DNA of 64,000 bases from JAICKM01 sp038228295 (GCA_038228295.1 JBBRPH010000024.1:1-64000); one strand, 5' to 3'; positions 40,132 to 49,714 are shown, counted from the stretch's first letter. Program-made: numbers and translations. The notes: generated by a model not told the origin, from the letters alone.

Positions 40132-40758
40132 ATGGCCGGCGTGTTCTGTTCGAACCACCCGCTCATTCAGCATAAGCTGGCGCGGCTACGCAGCGTGACG
40201 ACCGATCCCAAGCAGTTCCGCGAGGTTGTAGCCGAGATCACCCAGTTGCTGACCTACGAAGCCACCGGCGACCTGACCACCGTGGACGAAGAGGTGGTCA
40301 CGCCACTAACGACCACCACCTGCCGCGTGGTAGACGAACGCATCGGTCTGGTGCCGGTGTTGCGTGCGGGGCTGGGCATGGTCGAGGCCGTGTTGCAACT
40401 GCTGCCCTACGCGCAGGTCTGGCATATCGGGCTGTTTCGCGACGAGCGAACGTTGCAGCCCATCTCCTACTACAACCGCCTGCCCGACCACAGCACCGTG
40501 GACACGTGTCTGCTGCTCGATCCGATGCTGGCGACCGGCGGCTCGGCGGTGGCGACAGTGGACATCCTGAAAAAGTGGGGCGCACAGCGCATCAAATACA
40601 TGGGCCTGATCGCCGCACCCGAAGGCATCGCACGGATGCAGGCGGCGCATCCCGACGTGCCGATCCACCTAGCAGCCATAGATAGCCGGCTCAACGAACG
40701 CGGCTATATTGTGCCCGGTCTGGGCGATGCGGGCGACCGCCAGTTCGGCACGGGATGA
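40132..40758 (+). CDS. upp: Uracil phosphoribosyltransferase
   Basis: 208 residues from ATG 40132, 2 bases after the glyA stop; the product starts MAGVFCSNHPLIQHKLARLR as in this family. PRPP loop: LLLDPMLATGGSAVATV near 125-141; VPVLRAGLGMV and AAPEGI match too. C-terminal GYIVPGLGDAGDRQFGT is the family signature for uracil and Mg binding. It salvages uracil to UMP. The stop overlaps the next start (ATGA at 40755). Confidence 0.96.
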   Translation: MAGVFCSNHPLIQHKLARLRSVTTDPKQFREVVAEITQLLTYEATGDLTTVDEEVVTPLTTTTCRVVDERIGLVPVLRAGLGMVEAVLQLLPYAQVWHIGLFRDERTLQPISYYNRLPDHSTVDTCLLLDPMLATGGSAVATVDILKKWGAQRIKYMGLIAAPEGIARMQAAHPDVPIHLAAIDSRLNERGYIVPGLGDAGDRQFGTG

Positions 40759-41921
40759 GCTACTGGCCCCAGATGCTGGCGGTGGGCGGCCTCGTGTTGG
40801 TCGTTTCGCTGCTGTTGACCGCCGGCATCCGCCGCTTCGCCATCGCTCGCGGCTGGTATGATCTACCCGACGACCCGCGCCGGGTCCACACCCAGCCCAC
40901 CCCACGCATCGGCGGCGTAGCCATGTACGGCGCGTTTATGTTCGGCCTGGGCTTAACGCTGATCCCCGGTGTGATCCCGGCGCGGCTGGCGCCCGAACCC
41001 TGGCGCGTCGGCCTGCTAGCGCTCGGCGCGACGATCATCACCGCTGTGATGTTTGTGGACGACATTCGCGGGCTTAAACCCTTGCCCAAGCTGCTGTGGC
41101 AACTCGGTGTCGCGGCCCTGGTCATGCTGCCCGATCCGAACGCATCCTGCTTATACGCCCAGGATGATCCCCAGCACCTACACTGCATCCCCACCGGGGT
41201 GTTGATCAGCTTTTTCCAGAACCCCTTCGGTGACCAGAAACATCTGCAAATCCAGCTGATCGAGGGGCTGCTGCCGCTGGCGGTGGCCTTTACCTTTTTC
41301 TGGATTGCCGGCATGATGAACGCCGTCAATTGGATGGACGGCCTCGATGGGCTGGCCGGAGGAGTGAGCGGGGTCGCCTGCTTGGTGCTGTTCGGGGTCA
41401 GCCTGCTGGCGGTAGACGCACAGGGCAACCCTACGCCCCAGATCACAATTGCCTTCCTACCGCTGATCCTGGGCGCGGCGATCCTCGGCTTCCTGCGCTA
41501 TAACTTCCACCCGGCCCAGATTTTCATGGGCGACAGTGGCTCAATGTTCCTCGGCTTCGCGCTGGGCGTGATCTCGATCATCGGCGGCGCGAAAATCGCC
41601 ACCGCCCTGCTCGTGCTGGCGGTGCCGATCCTCGATGTGGCCTTTGTCATCATCTTCCGCCTTATGCGCGGCCACCCACCGATGCAAGCCGATCGCGGCC
41701 ATCTGCACCACCGCCTCTATGACTTGGGCATGAGCCAGCCGCGCATTGCCTTGCTGTTCTACTTCGTCTGCCTCACGGTCGGTGGCGGCCTGTCGTTCCT
41801 GCCGCCCGGCAGCGGCCTGATCAAGCTGGGCGCGCTGGCGCTCATCGCCGTCCTGCTCGGCGCACTGCTGATCGTGATCAGTCGCCGGCAATTTGATCGC
41901 GCCCGCCATGAGCCGCCGTGA
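40755..41921 (+). CDS. WecA/MraY-family polyprenyl-phosphate glycosyl-1-phosphate transferase
   Basis: 388 residues with about ten membrane helices. Family motifs: HTQPTPRIGGVAMY (near 50), the Mg-binding VMFVDDIRGLKPLPK, NAVNWMDGLDGLAGG near 195, IFMGDSGSMFLGF near 260 and the C-terminal ADRGHLHHRL. It attaches a sugar-1-phosphate (GlcNAc or related) to undecaprenyl phosphate and begins polysaccharide or teichoic-type polymer synthesis; HLHHR favours the WecA/TagO branch over MraY. A 40-residue loop with two Cys (NASCLYAQDDPQHLHC) near 130-150 is unusual. Translation coupled to upp. Confidence 0.92.
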   Translation: MSYWPQMLAVGGLVLVVSLLLTAGIRRFAIARGWYDLPDDPRRVHTQPTPRIGGVAMYGAFMFGLGLTLIPGVIPARLAPEPWRVGLLALGATIITAVMFVDDIRGLKPLPKLLWQLGVAALVMLPDPNASCLYAQDDPQHLHCIPTGVLISFFQNPFGDQKHLQIQLIEGLLPLAVAFTFFWIAGMMNAVNWMDGLDGLAGGVSGVACLVLFGVSLLAVDAQGNPTPQITIAFLPLILGAAILGFLRYNFHPAQIFMGDSGSMFLGFALGVISIIGGAKIATALLVLAVPILDVAFVIIFRLMRGHPPMQADRGHLHHRLYDLGMSQPRIALLFYFVCLTVGGGLSFLPPGSGLIKLGALALIAVLLGALLIVISRRQFDRARHEPP

Positions 41922-42088
41922 CGAGTGTTGGGTGTTTAGTTACAGGACTTACATAGTATAGTGGACAGTGATTCTGCCCATAGCCCCTGCCAATCACCTA
42001 GCAACGGATGCCGTGCGTTCGGTACAACACTGAGGTGAAGCCACCGGCAGCGCACCCCGGCGGTGGCGATGGCCGGGGAGGCAACCCA

Positions 42089-42784
42089 ATGAACAGCAAC
42101 GAGTTGATTGCCTACATCTTCGGCGGCACTCCCCCCACCTTCGCACCGTTGGCGGCGCACTGGCTGGCCGACTCGCCCGCTTTCCAGACCTTCGCCGAGA
42201 CCTACCGTGACAAGATCCGCAAAAAGGTGCGCCAAGTCCGCGATGAGGAGAGCAGCCGCGATCTCCAGGCCGAACTCGCCGTTGCTTGCTGGCTGCTCAA
42301 AGATCGGCGGGTGGCCCTCGAATATGAGCCGTATGCCGCCGGTGGCCGTGGCCCTGATTACGGGGCCGTCTGGCGCACCCACAGCCGCTTCACCGTGGAG
42401 GTCACCCGGCTGCGCGCTGTGTCCCTCACTCCCGACCTGGATGCCCTGGCCCCGCGTGTGGCCGGCACCATCAGCGGCAAGCTGGCCCAGCTACCGCCAA
42501 GCATCGCCAACCTGCTGGTGCTGGTCGCCGACAGTCCGGCCGATCTCGCGCCGATCTTGCACACGGGTCTCGCCTACCTGACCGCCCGCGCCACTGCGGA
42601 CGATGATCCCTTCTTCGTCCGCCACGGCATCCCGGCGGCGCGCGACTACCGCCGCGCCATCGGTCGCCTCAGCGCCATCGCCATCCGGCCACCCACCCCG
42701 ACCGCCGCGACCGCCCTCCTCTGGTGCCACGCCAACGCCCGCCACCCGCTGCCCGCCGACGTGGTCAAGCTCTTGCAAAAATAG
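42089..42784 (+). CDS. Orphan protein with PD-(D/E)xK-like pattern
   Basis: 231 residues from ATG 42089 (GGGGAGG upstream). The segment DLQAELAVACWLLKDRRVAL, EYEPY, GPDYGAVWRTHSRFTVEVTR resembles the core of PD-(D/E)xK nuclease-like domains: helix with Glu, then PD, then E-x-[TK]. The last residue is Thr instead of Lys. The C-terminal part has a helix-rich region with Trp-Cys-His (LLWCHANARHPL). No membrane or signal segments. No partner gene next to it. Function unknown; the nuclease-fold idea is inference. Confidence 0.55.
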   Translation: MNSNELIAYIFGGTPPTFAPLAAHWLADSPAFQTFAETYRDKIRKKVRQVRDEESSRDLQAELAVACWLLKDRRVALEYEPYAAGGRGPDYGAVWRTHSRFTVEVTRLRAVSLTPDLDALAPRVAGTISGKLAQLPPSIANLLVLVADSPADLAPILHTGLAYLTARATADDDPFFVRHGIPAARDYRRAIGRLSAIAIRPPTPTAATALLWCHANARHPLPADVVKLLQK

Positions 42785-42812
42785 CAGCCGCGCACCGATG
42801 GTGCGCGGCTGC
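42784..42812 (+). terminator. Terminator after the orphan gene
   Basis: A perfect 13-bp stem (42784-42796 with 42800-42812) with GAT loop starting at the last base of the stop codon; convergent SLH gene follows. Confidence 0.75.
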
Positions 42813-42881
42813 CCAATCACAGGTGGCCCCGTGCCGCAGCTTACTTGCCCTGTGCCGCAGCGCCGGGCGGGGCAGCCGGGC

Positions 42882-45800
42882 CTACGGGCCGCCGGCAATA
42901 GCGCCAAAGACGATCTTGGCGATCTGGCCGCGGAAGGCGTTGACCCCGGCGCGATAGTAAGGCCGACTCGTGCTGTCACAAGGCTCGTCGGGCCGCGTAC
43001 CGCAGGTATAGCCGCCGACCACGCCGCGCGCCGCGACCGTTTCGATAAACGAGTAAAAGGTGCTGCCGGGCGCGACATCGGCAAAGGTGCCACTCGGCGG
43101 GGTGAGCAGCGGCCAGCCCGCCGCCGCGGTCACTATCTTCGCCAGTTGGCCGCGCGTGACGTTGGCGGCGGGACGAAAGTAGGGCCGACTGGTTGCGTCA
43201 CACGGTTCGTCGGGCCGCGTGCCACAGGTGTAGCCGCCGACTACATTTGCGTGAGCAGCGGCTTCAATTACGGCGAAAAACGTATTGGTAGGCAGCACAT
43301 CGGCAAAGGTATGTTCGCCGGCGGCCGGCACGTAGGCCGGTACGGCAAACCCGTTGACCACGATCTTGACCATCTGCCCGCGCGTCGCCAGATTATAGGG
43401 GCGGAACGTGCCGTCGCTGTAGCCGCTGATCACCCCATGACAGCCCAGGTAGCTGACCGGGTTCCAGAAGTAGTCGGTCGCGCCCACGTCGCTGAAGCGG
43501 GCGCAGCCCACAGCCAAATCGCCGGGATGGGCCAGATCAAAGGCCGTCGCAGCCGCTCCGTAGTCGGCCCAGGAGCCGGTGCCGTTGTCGTAGTAGCTCC
43601 AAGCCAGTGCACCCGCCCAATTATTAGCGTAGATGCCCGCTAACAGTGCATCAGGCTGGTAGGCCGTCACCGCCCACGCGAAGGTATGCGAGGCGATGCC
43701 CGGATAGGTAGAGCCGACCGTATGCGCGCCGTCCAAATCGCGCGCCACCGCCAGCAGTGGGAAGCCCTCGTTCCAGCCGCTGGGGAACGGCCAGAGGATC
43801 TCGGCAGTGCCCTGGAAGCCCGCCGGCACTCCCGGCAGCCCGCCCAGTGATCCGACCCAGACCCCATGCGGCGGCACGACAATGCTAGTGTTCGTGTAGA
43901 CCGGCGTACCACTGAGACTGTTGATCGTCAGCCAGAGGGTAATCGGCTGCGTGGCGTTGATGTTTTGCGCGGCCAATGAGGTCACGGAACCGCTGCCGTC
44001 GGCGTTCAGGCGGTGGACGAACGGGAAGTGGAAGCGCTGGTCGGTTTGCGCGCTGCCGGCATAGATCACACTGCTGGTATTCGCTAGACTACGCACTACT
44101 GCTGCCGGGTGCCCGGTCGAACTGATGATGGCCGTGCCCTCGAAGCCGCCGGTCAGCACCGCTTGCGGCTGCACTGCGGTTGATCCGTAGAGCGGCAGGC
44201 TGACCGTTTGCGTGGCGACGGCGCTGCCGGCAGGATTATAGTAGCGGATCGTATCCGTCACCACATCGCAGCAGGGATTTTGCAGGTAGATCGTCGGGTC
44301 GCCGTTGGTGCCCCAATTGCGGACGGAAGGTAGATCCACCTCACTACCATACGCTTGCGGTTCCGCGTTATAGGCATCACTGCCGGCCACGGGGTCCAGC
44401 AACTCAGCCACCGCCAGCAGCGGCGTATTGGACGTGATAATCGCGCTGCCGGTGAAACCGGGCGGCGGACCGGCGACCCCGCTGCCGCCGATCAGTGGAT
44501 CGATGAGTGCCGAACCATGCGCGGCCAGTGCCAGCGTGTCCGTACTCGATAGCACCCCCGTTGCGCCGTAATAGTTGAGCGTCACCGTGGTGGTGTGGAT
44601 GTCGGTGTTTTGCAGCGCAATGCGCGTGCGGAGGGTGCCGCTGTAGGCCACGCGCGGCAGCCACAACTGCGTGGCTGCCTGATCCGCCCCCGCGAAGGCG
44701 ATCTGCTCGCCGGCGGTCAAGATGCCGGTCTGCGTGATCACGGCGGCCAACGGCCCGTTCGCCGTTAGGCGCGCCGATCCGCTGAAGCCGGCCGGCACAG
44801 CGGGCGCGCCGGTCCAGCCGCCGTAAGCCGGCACGGTGATCGTTTGCGTGGCCGTGATCAGACCGGCAGGATTATAGTATTCCAGCGTGGCGGTGTACGG
44901 ACGAGTGCAGGCCGCTTCGTTCGAGGGCGCGTAGGCCGTGCAGATATAGCGCAGGTTGAGGTTGCTGTGTTCGCTGCCTAGTTGGCGCACGCTGGGCAGA
45001 TAGATCGGCGCAGTGCCGCCGTGCGCGGGGAACTCACCGATCACCGTGGGCGCATCAAGCTGCGCCAGTGTACCGGTATAATTAAGCGTCACCGGATTGC
45101 CGTTGTTGTAGGGACTATCCATCCAGCCGTAATAGTGCGCGCCGTAGTAATCGAAGCCCAGCCCCTGCCAGAGACCTGCCGGGATATTCGGTGCGGTGCC
45201 CTGGAATTTGAGCGAGGCCATACCCACTGTCGCCAATTGACCGGGCGCGTACCTATGCACCGCCACGGTGAAGCGGCGGAAAAACGCCTGCATCTGCGCT
45301 TTATCCACCGCCATCGGCACCTGCGGGGCGGCCATACCGGTTTCGGCTGTGGGATTGAGCGTCCACTCCGGCTCGTTCATGATCTCCCAGCCGATAATAT
45401 TGGGATCACCTGCATAACGCTGCAGTAGCGGGACCAGAGCGCGAGTGAAAAATGTATCTTGCGCGCCGCCGGTCACCGTATCGGTGATGATATTGCTGTG
45501 CCCACCGGCGTAGACGAGACACTGCTGTCCAGACGTGGGTTGCTTGCCGATGCCGGGCAGGCTCAAGGCGGGAGCCTGACGCGCCATATCCAGCCGGCGC
45601 AAAATGGCGCCGGCCGCATCACCCGGCAAGACGGCGGCACGGCTTTGCGCGGCCTGGAACGGTGCGCCGCCGCACAGCCAGTTGGAATTTTCCAGCGCTA
45701 AGAAGTCCCACAGCGACCAAATGATCTGGATGTTATGCGCGTGGGCGATACTCATGGCCGCATCCATGTGCGGGAAGAAGTCCGTGTCGAAGCCCGTGAC

Positions 45801-46187
45801 CTTGCGCGTTGCGTCAAATTCCGGCGCGCCCCGTCCGTCGCCGAACAGCCACCAGCGTAATGTATGCACGCCTTTGGCCTGCATCTCAGCGAAATCATGG
45901 TCAATGGCAGCGGCATCCCAGGCGCTGCTGTAGAACCAGTTGCCGTCGCTGTCGCGCGCGGCCAACGTAGCGATATCGCCGCCATAATAGCGGTACTGCG
46001 GGTAATTCACGCCCGACAGGAAGTAGTTGCCGCCCTGTGCAGTGATACGGCTGCCGCGTGCCTGCTCCGGTACGTTGGGCGCCGCACCTACAGAGGCTAG
46101 CGACCCAATCAGCACCACCAAACTACACAGGCCAACCACTAGCAGCCGGTCCGCACGGCGGAACAGGCGGGTTAGAGTACCACGCAT
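42882..46187 (-). CDS. SLH-anchored glycoside hydrolase (clan GH-A, GH5-like)
   Basis: 1101 residues, ATG after AAAGGAG. Signal peptide at about 14-36 (LLVVGLCSLVVLIGSLASVG). Residues 40-400 form a (beta/alpha)8 cellulase-type domain: acid/base Glu in IIGWEIMNEPEW near 271 and nucleophile Glu in PTVIGEFP near 382. Next come four to five repeats of about 100 residues (LPSVR.WG..., YYNPAGS, PLYG, GFEGTAIISS), probably immunoglobulin-like surface domains. Three SLH domains fill about 890-1101 (YFWNPVSYLGCHGVISGYSD, GTFRPYN; then two with GVVGGYTCGTRPDEPCD). It would be tethered to the cell wall and act on a beta-glucan or mannan outside. Ends near a convergent terminator. Confidence 0.88.
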   Translation of the reverse strand: MRGTLTRLFRRADRLLVVGLCSLVVLIGSLASVGAAPNVPEQARGSRITAQGGNYFLSGVNYPQYRYYGGDIATLAARDSDGNWFYSSAWDAAAIDHDFAEMQAKGVHTLRWWLFGDGRGAPEFDATRKVTGFDTDFFPHMDAAMSIAHAHNIQIIWSLWDFLALENSNWLCGGAPFQAAQSRAAVLPGDAAGAILRRLDMARQAPALSLPGIGKQPTSGQQCLVYAGGHSNIITDTVTGGAQDTFFTRALVPLLQRYAGDPNIIGWEIMNEPEWTLNPTAETGMAAPQVPMAVDKAQMQAFFRRFTVAVHRYAPGQLATVGMASLKFQGTAPNIPAGLWQGLGFDYYGAHYYGWMDSPYNNGNPVTLNYTGTLAQLDAPTVIGEFPAHGGTAPIYLPSVRQLGSEHSNLNLRYICTAYAPSNEAACTRPYTATLEYYNPAGLITATQTITVPAYGGWTGAPAVPAGFSGSARLTANGPLAAVITQTGILTAGEQIAFAGADQAATQLWLPRVAYSGTLRTRIALQNTDIHTTTVTLNYYGATGVLSSTDTLALAAHGSALIDPLIGGSGVAGPPPGFTGSAIITSNTPLLAVAELLDPVAGSDAYNAEPQAYGSEVDLPSVRNWGTNGDPTIYLQNPCCDVVTDTIRYYNPAGSAVATQTVSLPLYGSTAVQPQAVLTGGFEGTAIISSTGHPAAVVRSLANTSSVIYAGSAQTDQRFHFPFVHRLNADGSGSVTSLAAQNINATQPITLWLTINSLSGTPVYTNTSIVVPPHGVWVGSLGGLPGVPAGFQGTAEILWPFPSGWNEGFPLLAVARDLDGAHTVGSTYPGIASHTFAWAVTAYQPDALLAGIYANNWAGALAWSYYDNGTGSWADYGAAATAFDLAHPGDLAVGCARFSDVGATDYFWNPVSYLGCHGVISGYSDGTFRPYNLATRGQMVKIVVNGFAVPAYVPAAGEHTFADVLPTNTFFAVIEAAAHANVVGGYTCGTRPDEPCDATSRPYFRPAANVTRGQLAKIVTAAAGWPLLTPPSGTFADVAPGSTFYSFIETVAARGVVGGYTCGTRPDEPCDSTSRPYYRAGVNAFRGQIAKIVFGAIAGGP

Positions 46188-46435
46188 GACAAGACTCCTT
46201 TAAGAGGGAACACACCCTTTACAAACCAACAACCAACAGCCGGATCACTGTAAACCAATGCGTCTACTACAGTAACGGGTGAACCCGCATTCGGTAGTAA
46301 GTATACCGATTCGCTACGCAGCACGTCAAATAATAGCGTGCTTATGCGCCGGCAGGCAGCAAACAGGGCTGCCGCCCGCAGGCGACAGCCCCATCTCTGC
46401 GTGTATTCCTATGCCGGTCGCAGCCTGTTGGTGTC

Positions 46436-47533
46436 CTATGCGCTCGTCGGCGGCTGGACGGCGCTGGGTGCGCCGCAATTGCGGCAGAATTCCGCACCGG
46501 GGCGCAAGGTCGCCCCGCAGGTGGGACAGGGGAAGCTGCCGGCTATGGCGGATGGCGGATTACTGACTGCGATTTGTTCGGCCGCCGGTGTACTGCCGGC
46601 TGGAAAACGCGCCGGCATTGCGGCTGCGCCAGGGTCGGCGGGGCTGGGAGCGAAGCCGGGCGGCAGCGACTCGGCCCGAGCGGTGGCCGGCATCTGCGGG
46701 TGAGGGTCGCTGTTGGGCGGCGCGACAGGCGGGCCACCTTTATCGCCTCCATTGACCAGCGTAGTCAGCGTGGTTGCCACGCGCGGCAAGAGGCTGGCGA
46801 ACTCAATCGGGATCGGGAAGACGATGGTCGAGTTGCGCTCAGTAGCGATCTCGGTCAGCGTTTGCAGGTAACGCAATTGAATCGAGGCTGGTTCCGAGCC
46901 GATGATGCGCGCCGCATTCGCCAGCATCTGCGAAGCCTGGAACTCGCCGTCGGCGTGGATGATCTTGGCGCGCTTTTCGCGCTCGGCCTCGGCCTGGCGG
47001 GCCATCGCCCGCTGCATCGTCTGCGGCAACTCCACGTCTTTCACTTCCACGATGCTCACTTTGATGCCCCACGGCTCGGTTTGCTCGTCAATGATCTTCT
47101 GCAGCTGCTGATTGATCGACTCGCGGTGGGCCAGCATTTCGTCCAGTTCCGACTGACCCAGCACAGCGCGCAACGTGGTTTGCGCGATTTGCAAGGTGGC
47201 ACGCACATAGTCGGTCACGCGCGTCACGGCACGGCCCGGATCGATCACCTGAAAATACAGCACCGCATTGACGCGCACCGTCACGTTATCGCGGGTAATA
47301 ACTTCCTGCGGCGGAATCTCGATGGTCACCACGCGCAGATCGATCTTCACCATGCGATCCAGCACCGGCATTAGGAAAAACAGGCCCGGTCCCCGTGCGC
47401 CGGCAAAGCGGCCCAAGCGAAAGATCACCCCGCGCTCGTACTCTTGCACCACGCGCACCGCCGAGGTGAAGATGAAAAACAGCACAATCACCACCGGCAA
47501 CAACAAGGCCAAGATCGGGAAACCGTCTGTCAT
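46436..47533 (-). CDS. Slipin (SPFH/stomatin) with C-terminal zinc ribbon
   Basis: 365 residues, ATG after AAGGAG. N-terminal membrane anchor (LALLLPVVIVLFFIFTSAV), then the stomatin core VVQEYERGVIFRLGRFAGAR, GPGLFFLMPVLDRMVKIDLR, TVRVNAVLYFQVIDP, and QTTLRAVLGQSELDEMLAHR, coiled-coil helix with AEAEREKRAKIIHADGEFQAS. A Pro/Ala-rich linker leads to a zinc ribbon CPTC...CRNC at the very end. Such slipins pair with NfeD proteases in membrane quality control. Here nfeD lies upstream in the same direction but is separated by a toxin-antitoxin pair. Confidence 0.92.
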   Translation of the reverse strand: MTDGFPILALLLPVVIVLFFIFTSAVRVVQEYERGVIFRLGRFAGARGPGLFFLMPVLDRMVKIDLRVVTIEIPPQEVITRDNVTVRVNAVLYFQVIDPGRAVTRVTDYVRATLQIAQTTLRAVLGQSELDEMLAHRESINQQLQKIIDEQTEPWGIKVSIVEVKDVELPQTMQRAMARQAEAEREKRAKIIHADGEFQASQMLANAARIIGSEPASIQLRYLQTLTEIATERNSTIVFPIPIEFASLLPRVATTLTTLVNGGDKGGPPVAPPNSDPHPQMPATARAESLPPGFAPSPADPGAAAMPARFPAGSTPAAEQIAVSNPPSAIAGSFPCPTCGATLRPGAEFCRNCGAPSAVQPPTSA

Positions 47534-47563
47534 GGGAACACTCCTTCTAAGGTGTAGAAACGC

Positions 47564-47980
47564 TTAGACCTCTAACATCAAGGCTCGATACCCTGCTTGC
47601 ACAAAATGACGATCCGCTGTTACGGCAGCAGTCAAGCCTCTTTCTTTCATAAGTACGAACGAAATGCAATCGGTAAGCCCCCAGTCCTTGTCCTGTCGAG
47701 ATTCATAGAATTCCACACTGCGGGTAAAGAGGGATAAATCGACAAAAATGACATGGATGTTAGCAGTCGTATAACACCGCCGTACAAACCCAACTGCGTT
47801 CATCCTGTTCGTGCTTACCAAGCCGTCAGCTACCTCAGTTAAAACTGCACTTGTCACCCACACTTCTTGGGCCGCCTCTACATGAGGCAAAATCTTGAGT
47901 GCTTGTTGATGATAGTGATCGCGCCTGTTCAGCAATGCCTGCACAAAAACTGTGTCTAGCAGCAGCCGATCACTGCTCAT
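47564..47980 (-). CDS. PIN-domain toxin (VapC-like ribonuclease)
   Basis: 138 residues, ATG at 47978-47980 inside the antitoxin end (11-bp overlap). Acidic active-site residues are in place: Asp9 (LLLDTVF), Glu49 (LTEVADG), Asp104 (TDCISF), Asp123 (TADRHF). PIN toxins cleave RNA, frequently initiator tRNA or the 23S sarcin-ricin loop. The partner gene encodes an AF2212-like antitoxin. The pair sits between nfeD and slipin, 30 bp ahead of slipin. Confidence 0.88.
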   Translation of the reverse strand: MSSDRLLLDTVFVQALLNRRDHYHQQALKILPHVEAAQEVWVTSAVLTEVADGLVSTNRMNAVGFVRRCYTTANIHVIFVDLSLFTRSVEFYESRQDKDWGLTDCISFVLMKERGLTAAVTADRHFVQAGYRALMLEV

Positions 47981-48227
47981 AATTGGTTATCAGCCGCACG
48001 TTGGGGGTGCCGTGGATATAATGATCGTGTTCGATGCTCCAATCAGGCGGCGCATCTATTGTACCTGCTAGCCGCTTTAGCAAATCCCAGGCATCTCCTT
48101 CTAATTCAGGCGAAGCCTCTAGCGCCGGATGGACGGTGAGAATGTAGCGCGTATTGGGTTGCAAGTCCAGCGGCGTGTCGGGTTGGAACACCTGCCCATC
48201 AAATGTCGCGGTCACAATGCGGTCCAT
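47970..48227 (-). CDS. AF2212-like antitoxin
   Basis: 85 residues with a GCGAGG site. N-terminal beta-hairpin IVTATFDGQVFQPDTPLDLQ and PNTRYILTVHP is the AF2212/DUF104-type dimerising domain; the acidic C-terminal part (EGDAWDLLKRLAGTIDAPPD, WSIEHDHYIHG) would bind the PIN toxin. Overlap with the toxin start is typical of this class. It begins 23 bp after nfeD, so it is probably transcribed with nfeD as well as autoregulated. Confidence 0.82.
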   Translation of the reverse strand: MDRIVTATFDGQVFQPDTPLDLQPNTRYILTVHPALEASPELEGDAWDLLKRLAGTIDAPPDWSIEHDHYIHGTPNVRLITNYEQ

Positions 48228-48250
48228 AGGGATTACCTCGCTATTTTGAA

Positions 48251-49714
48251 TTACGCCTCGGCCAGGGGCACGGTGTCTATCGGCGCGGCGGGAGATGCAG
48301 GGCCGCCGGGGGCTACTAGCAGGGTCAGGCCGTCCATGCCCTGGATAACCACCGGCTGCCCAACGGCGGCGGTCCCGGCTAGGCTATGCGCCCGCCACAG
48401 CGCGCCTTGTGCGAACACCATGCCGTCGGGGGTCAGCGCCGTCCGCACCGGCACTTGAGTGCCGATCATACTCTCGCGCCCAGTAACCGGCTTGCGGCGG
48501 CGCGCCTCCACCCCTTTGTAGACCCCGAAGAAAAACACCGCACCGATGCTGCCGGCCAGCCCCGCGATAGACCAGAGCGACACCGTGGGTAGCCCCGGCG
48601 CTTGCGACGTGTCAATCAGTAACAGGCCGCCTAAGATCAGCGCCGCGATACCGCCCGCCGTCAGGATGCCGTGCGCGGTCATATACAAGTCGGCGATAAA
48701 CAGGATGAAGGCGAAACCGATCAGCGCCACGCCGGTCAGGTTGACCGGTAGTTGGCCCAACGCCACCAGGCCTACCAATAACATGATCACGCCGGCTACG
48801 CCGGGGAAAATCAAACCGGGGTTAAATACCTCGGCGGTCAGGGCCAATCCGCCGAGCGTGATCAGCGAATAGGCCAGCGTCGAATTGGTCAGGAGTTGCA
48901 AGAAGCTCTCGATGTTGTTCATCGGCGCGTCCACCAGGGTCGCGCCGCGCAGATGCAGCGTCTGTGTGTTGTTCGCCACCTTGACAGTGCGCCCATCGGC
49001 CTGAGCCAGCGCATCGGCCAGCGTCGGGGCGATATAGTCCACGATATGCTGATCCACCGCCTGCTGCGCGCCTACCGCAACACTCTCGCGGATGGCGCGT
49101 TCGGCCCAGTCGGCGTTGCGCCCGCGCAATTCGGCGATGCTGCGGAGATGGGCGACGGAGAAGTTGGTCACTTTGCGGAGGAGTTCGGCTTCGCTGGTGC
49201 CGCTATTGGGCGTTTGCGTGGCATCGGGGCTACTGCCGCTACCGCCGGTGCTGCCCGCAAAGACCGGGTGGGCCGCACCGATACTGGAGCCGGGAGCCAT
49301 CACCGCCAGATGGGCAGCGTAGGTGATAAACACGCCTGCCGAAGCGGCCCAGGCGCCACTGGGCGCAACATAGACCATCACCGGCACACGGCTGTTAAGG
49401 ATGCCCTGCGTAATGCTCTCCATCGAGTCGAGCTGTCCACCGGGCGTGTTCAGTTCGATCACCAACAGGGCATCACCGGCCTGTGCCGCCGTATCCAGCC
49501 CGCGCTTCACATAGGCTGCCGTGACCGGGTTAACATCCGCCGCGAACGTCAGCACGCGCACCACCGGCGCAGCATCCACCGTGCCCGTCCTGCTGTGAGC
49601 GGGAACTGCGCCTTGCGCCTGCACCGCAGCCCAGGCACGAATCGGCGCGCTACCCAACAGCAGCAAATAGCCTCCCACCAGACACGTCAGGTAGAGCAAA
49701 CGCAACACACGCAT
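48251..49714 (-). CDS. NfeD-family membrane serine protease
   Basis: 487 residues, ATG after AAAGGAG. Signal peptide at about 5-30. ClpP-class protease domain: LLVIELNTPGGQLDSMESIT, then the catalytic Ser in YVAPSGAWAASAGVFITYAA (PSG.AASAG) and Lys expected in the NADWAERAIRESV helix region. After about 285 there are three to four membrane helices, then an OB-fold-like C-terminal domain (LTPDGMVFAQGALWRAHS, PVVIQGMDGLTLLV). It cleaves stomatin/slipin partners or membrane proteins. Upstream of the TA pair and slipin in one direction; MFS gene 74 bp upstream. Confidence 0.92.
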   Translation of the reverse strand: MRVLRLLYLTCLVGGYLLLLGSAPIRAWAAVQAQGAVPAHSRTGTVDAAPVVRVLTFAADVNPVTAAYVKRGLDTAAQAGDALLVIELNTPGGQLDSMESITQGILNSRVPVMVYVAPSGAWAASAGVFITYAAHLAVMAPGSSIGAAHPVFAGSTGGSGSSPDATQTPNSGTSEAELLRKVTNFSVAHLRSIAELRGRNADWAERAIRESVAVGAQQAVDQHIVDYIAPTLADALAQADGRTVKVANNTQTLHLRGATLVDAPMNNIESFLQLLTNSTLAYSLITLGGLALTAEVFNPGLIFPGVAGVIMLLVGLVALGQLPVNLTGVALIGFAFILFIADLYMTAHGILTAGGIAALILGGLLLIDTSQAPGLPTVSLWSIAGLAGSIGAVFFFGVYKGVEARRRKPVTGRESMIGTQVPVRTALTPDGMVFAQGALWRAHSLAGTAAVGQPVVIQGMDGLTLLVAPGGPASPAAPIDTVPLAEA

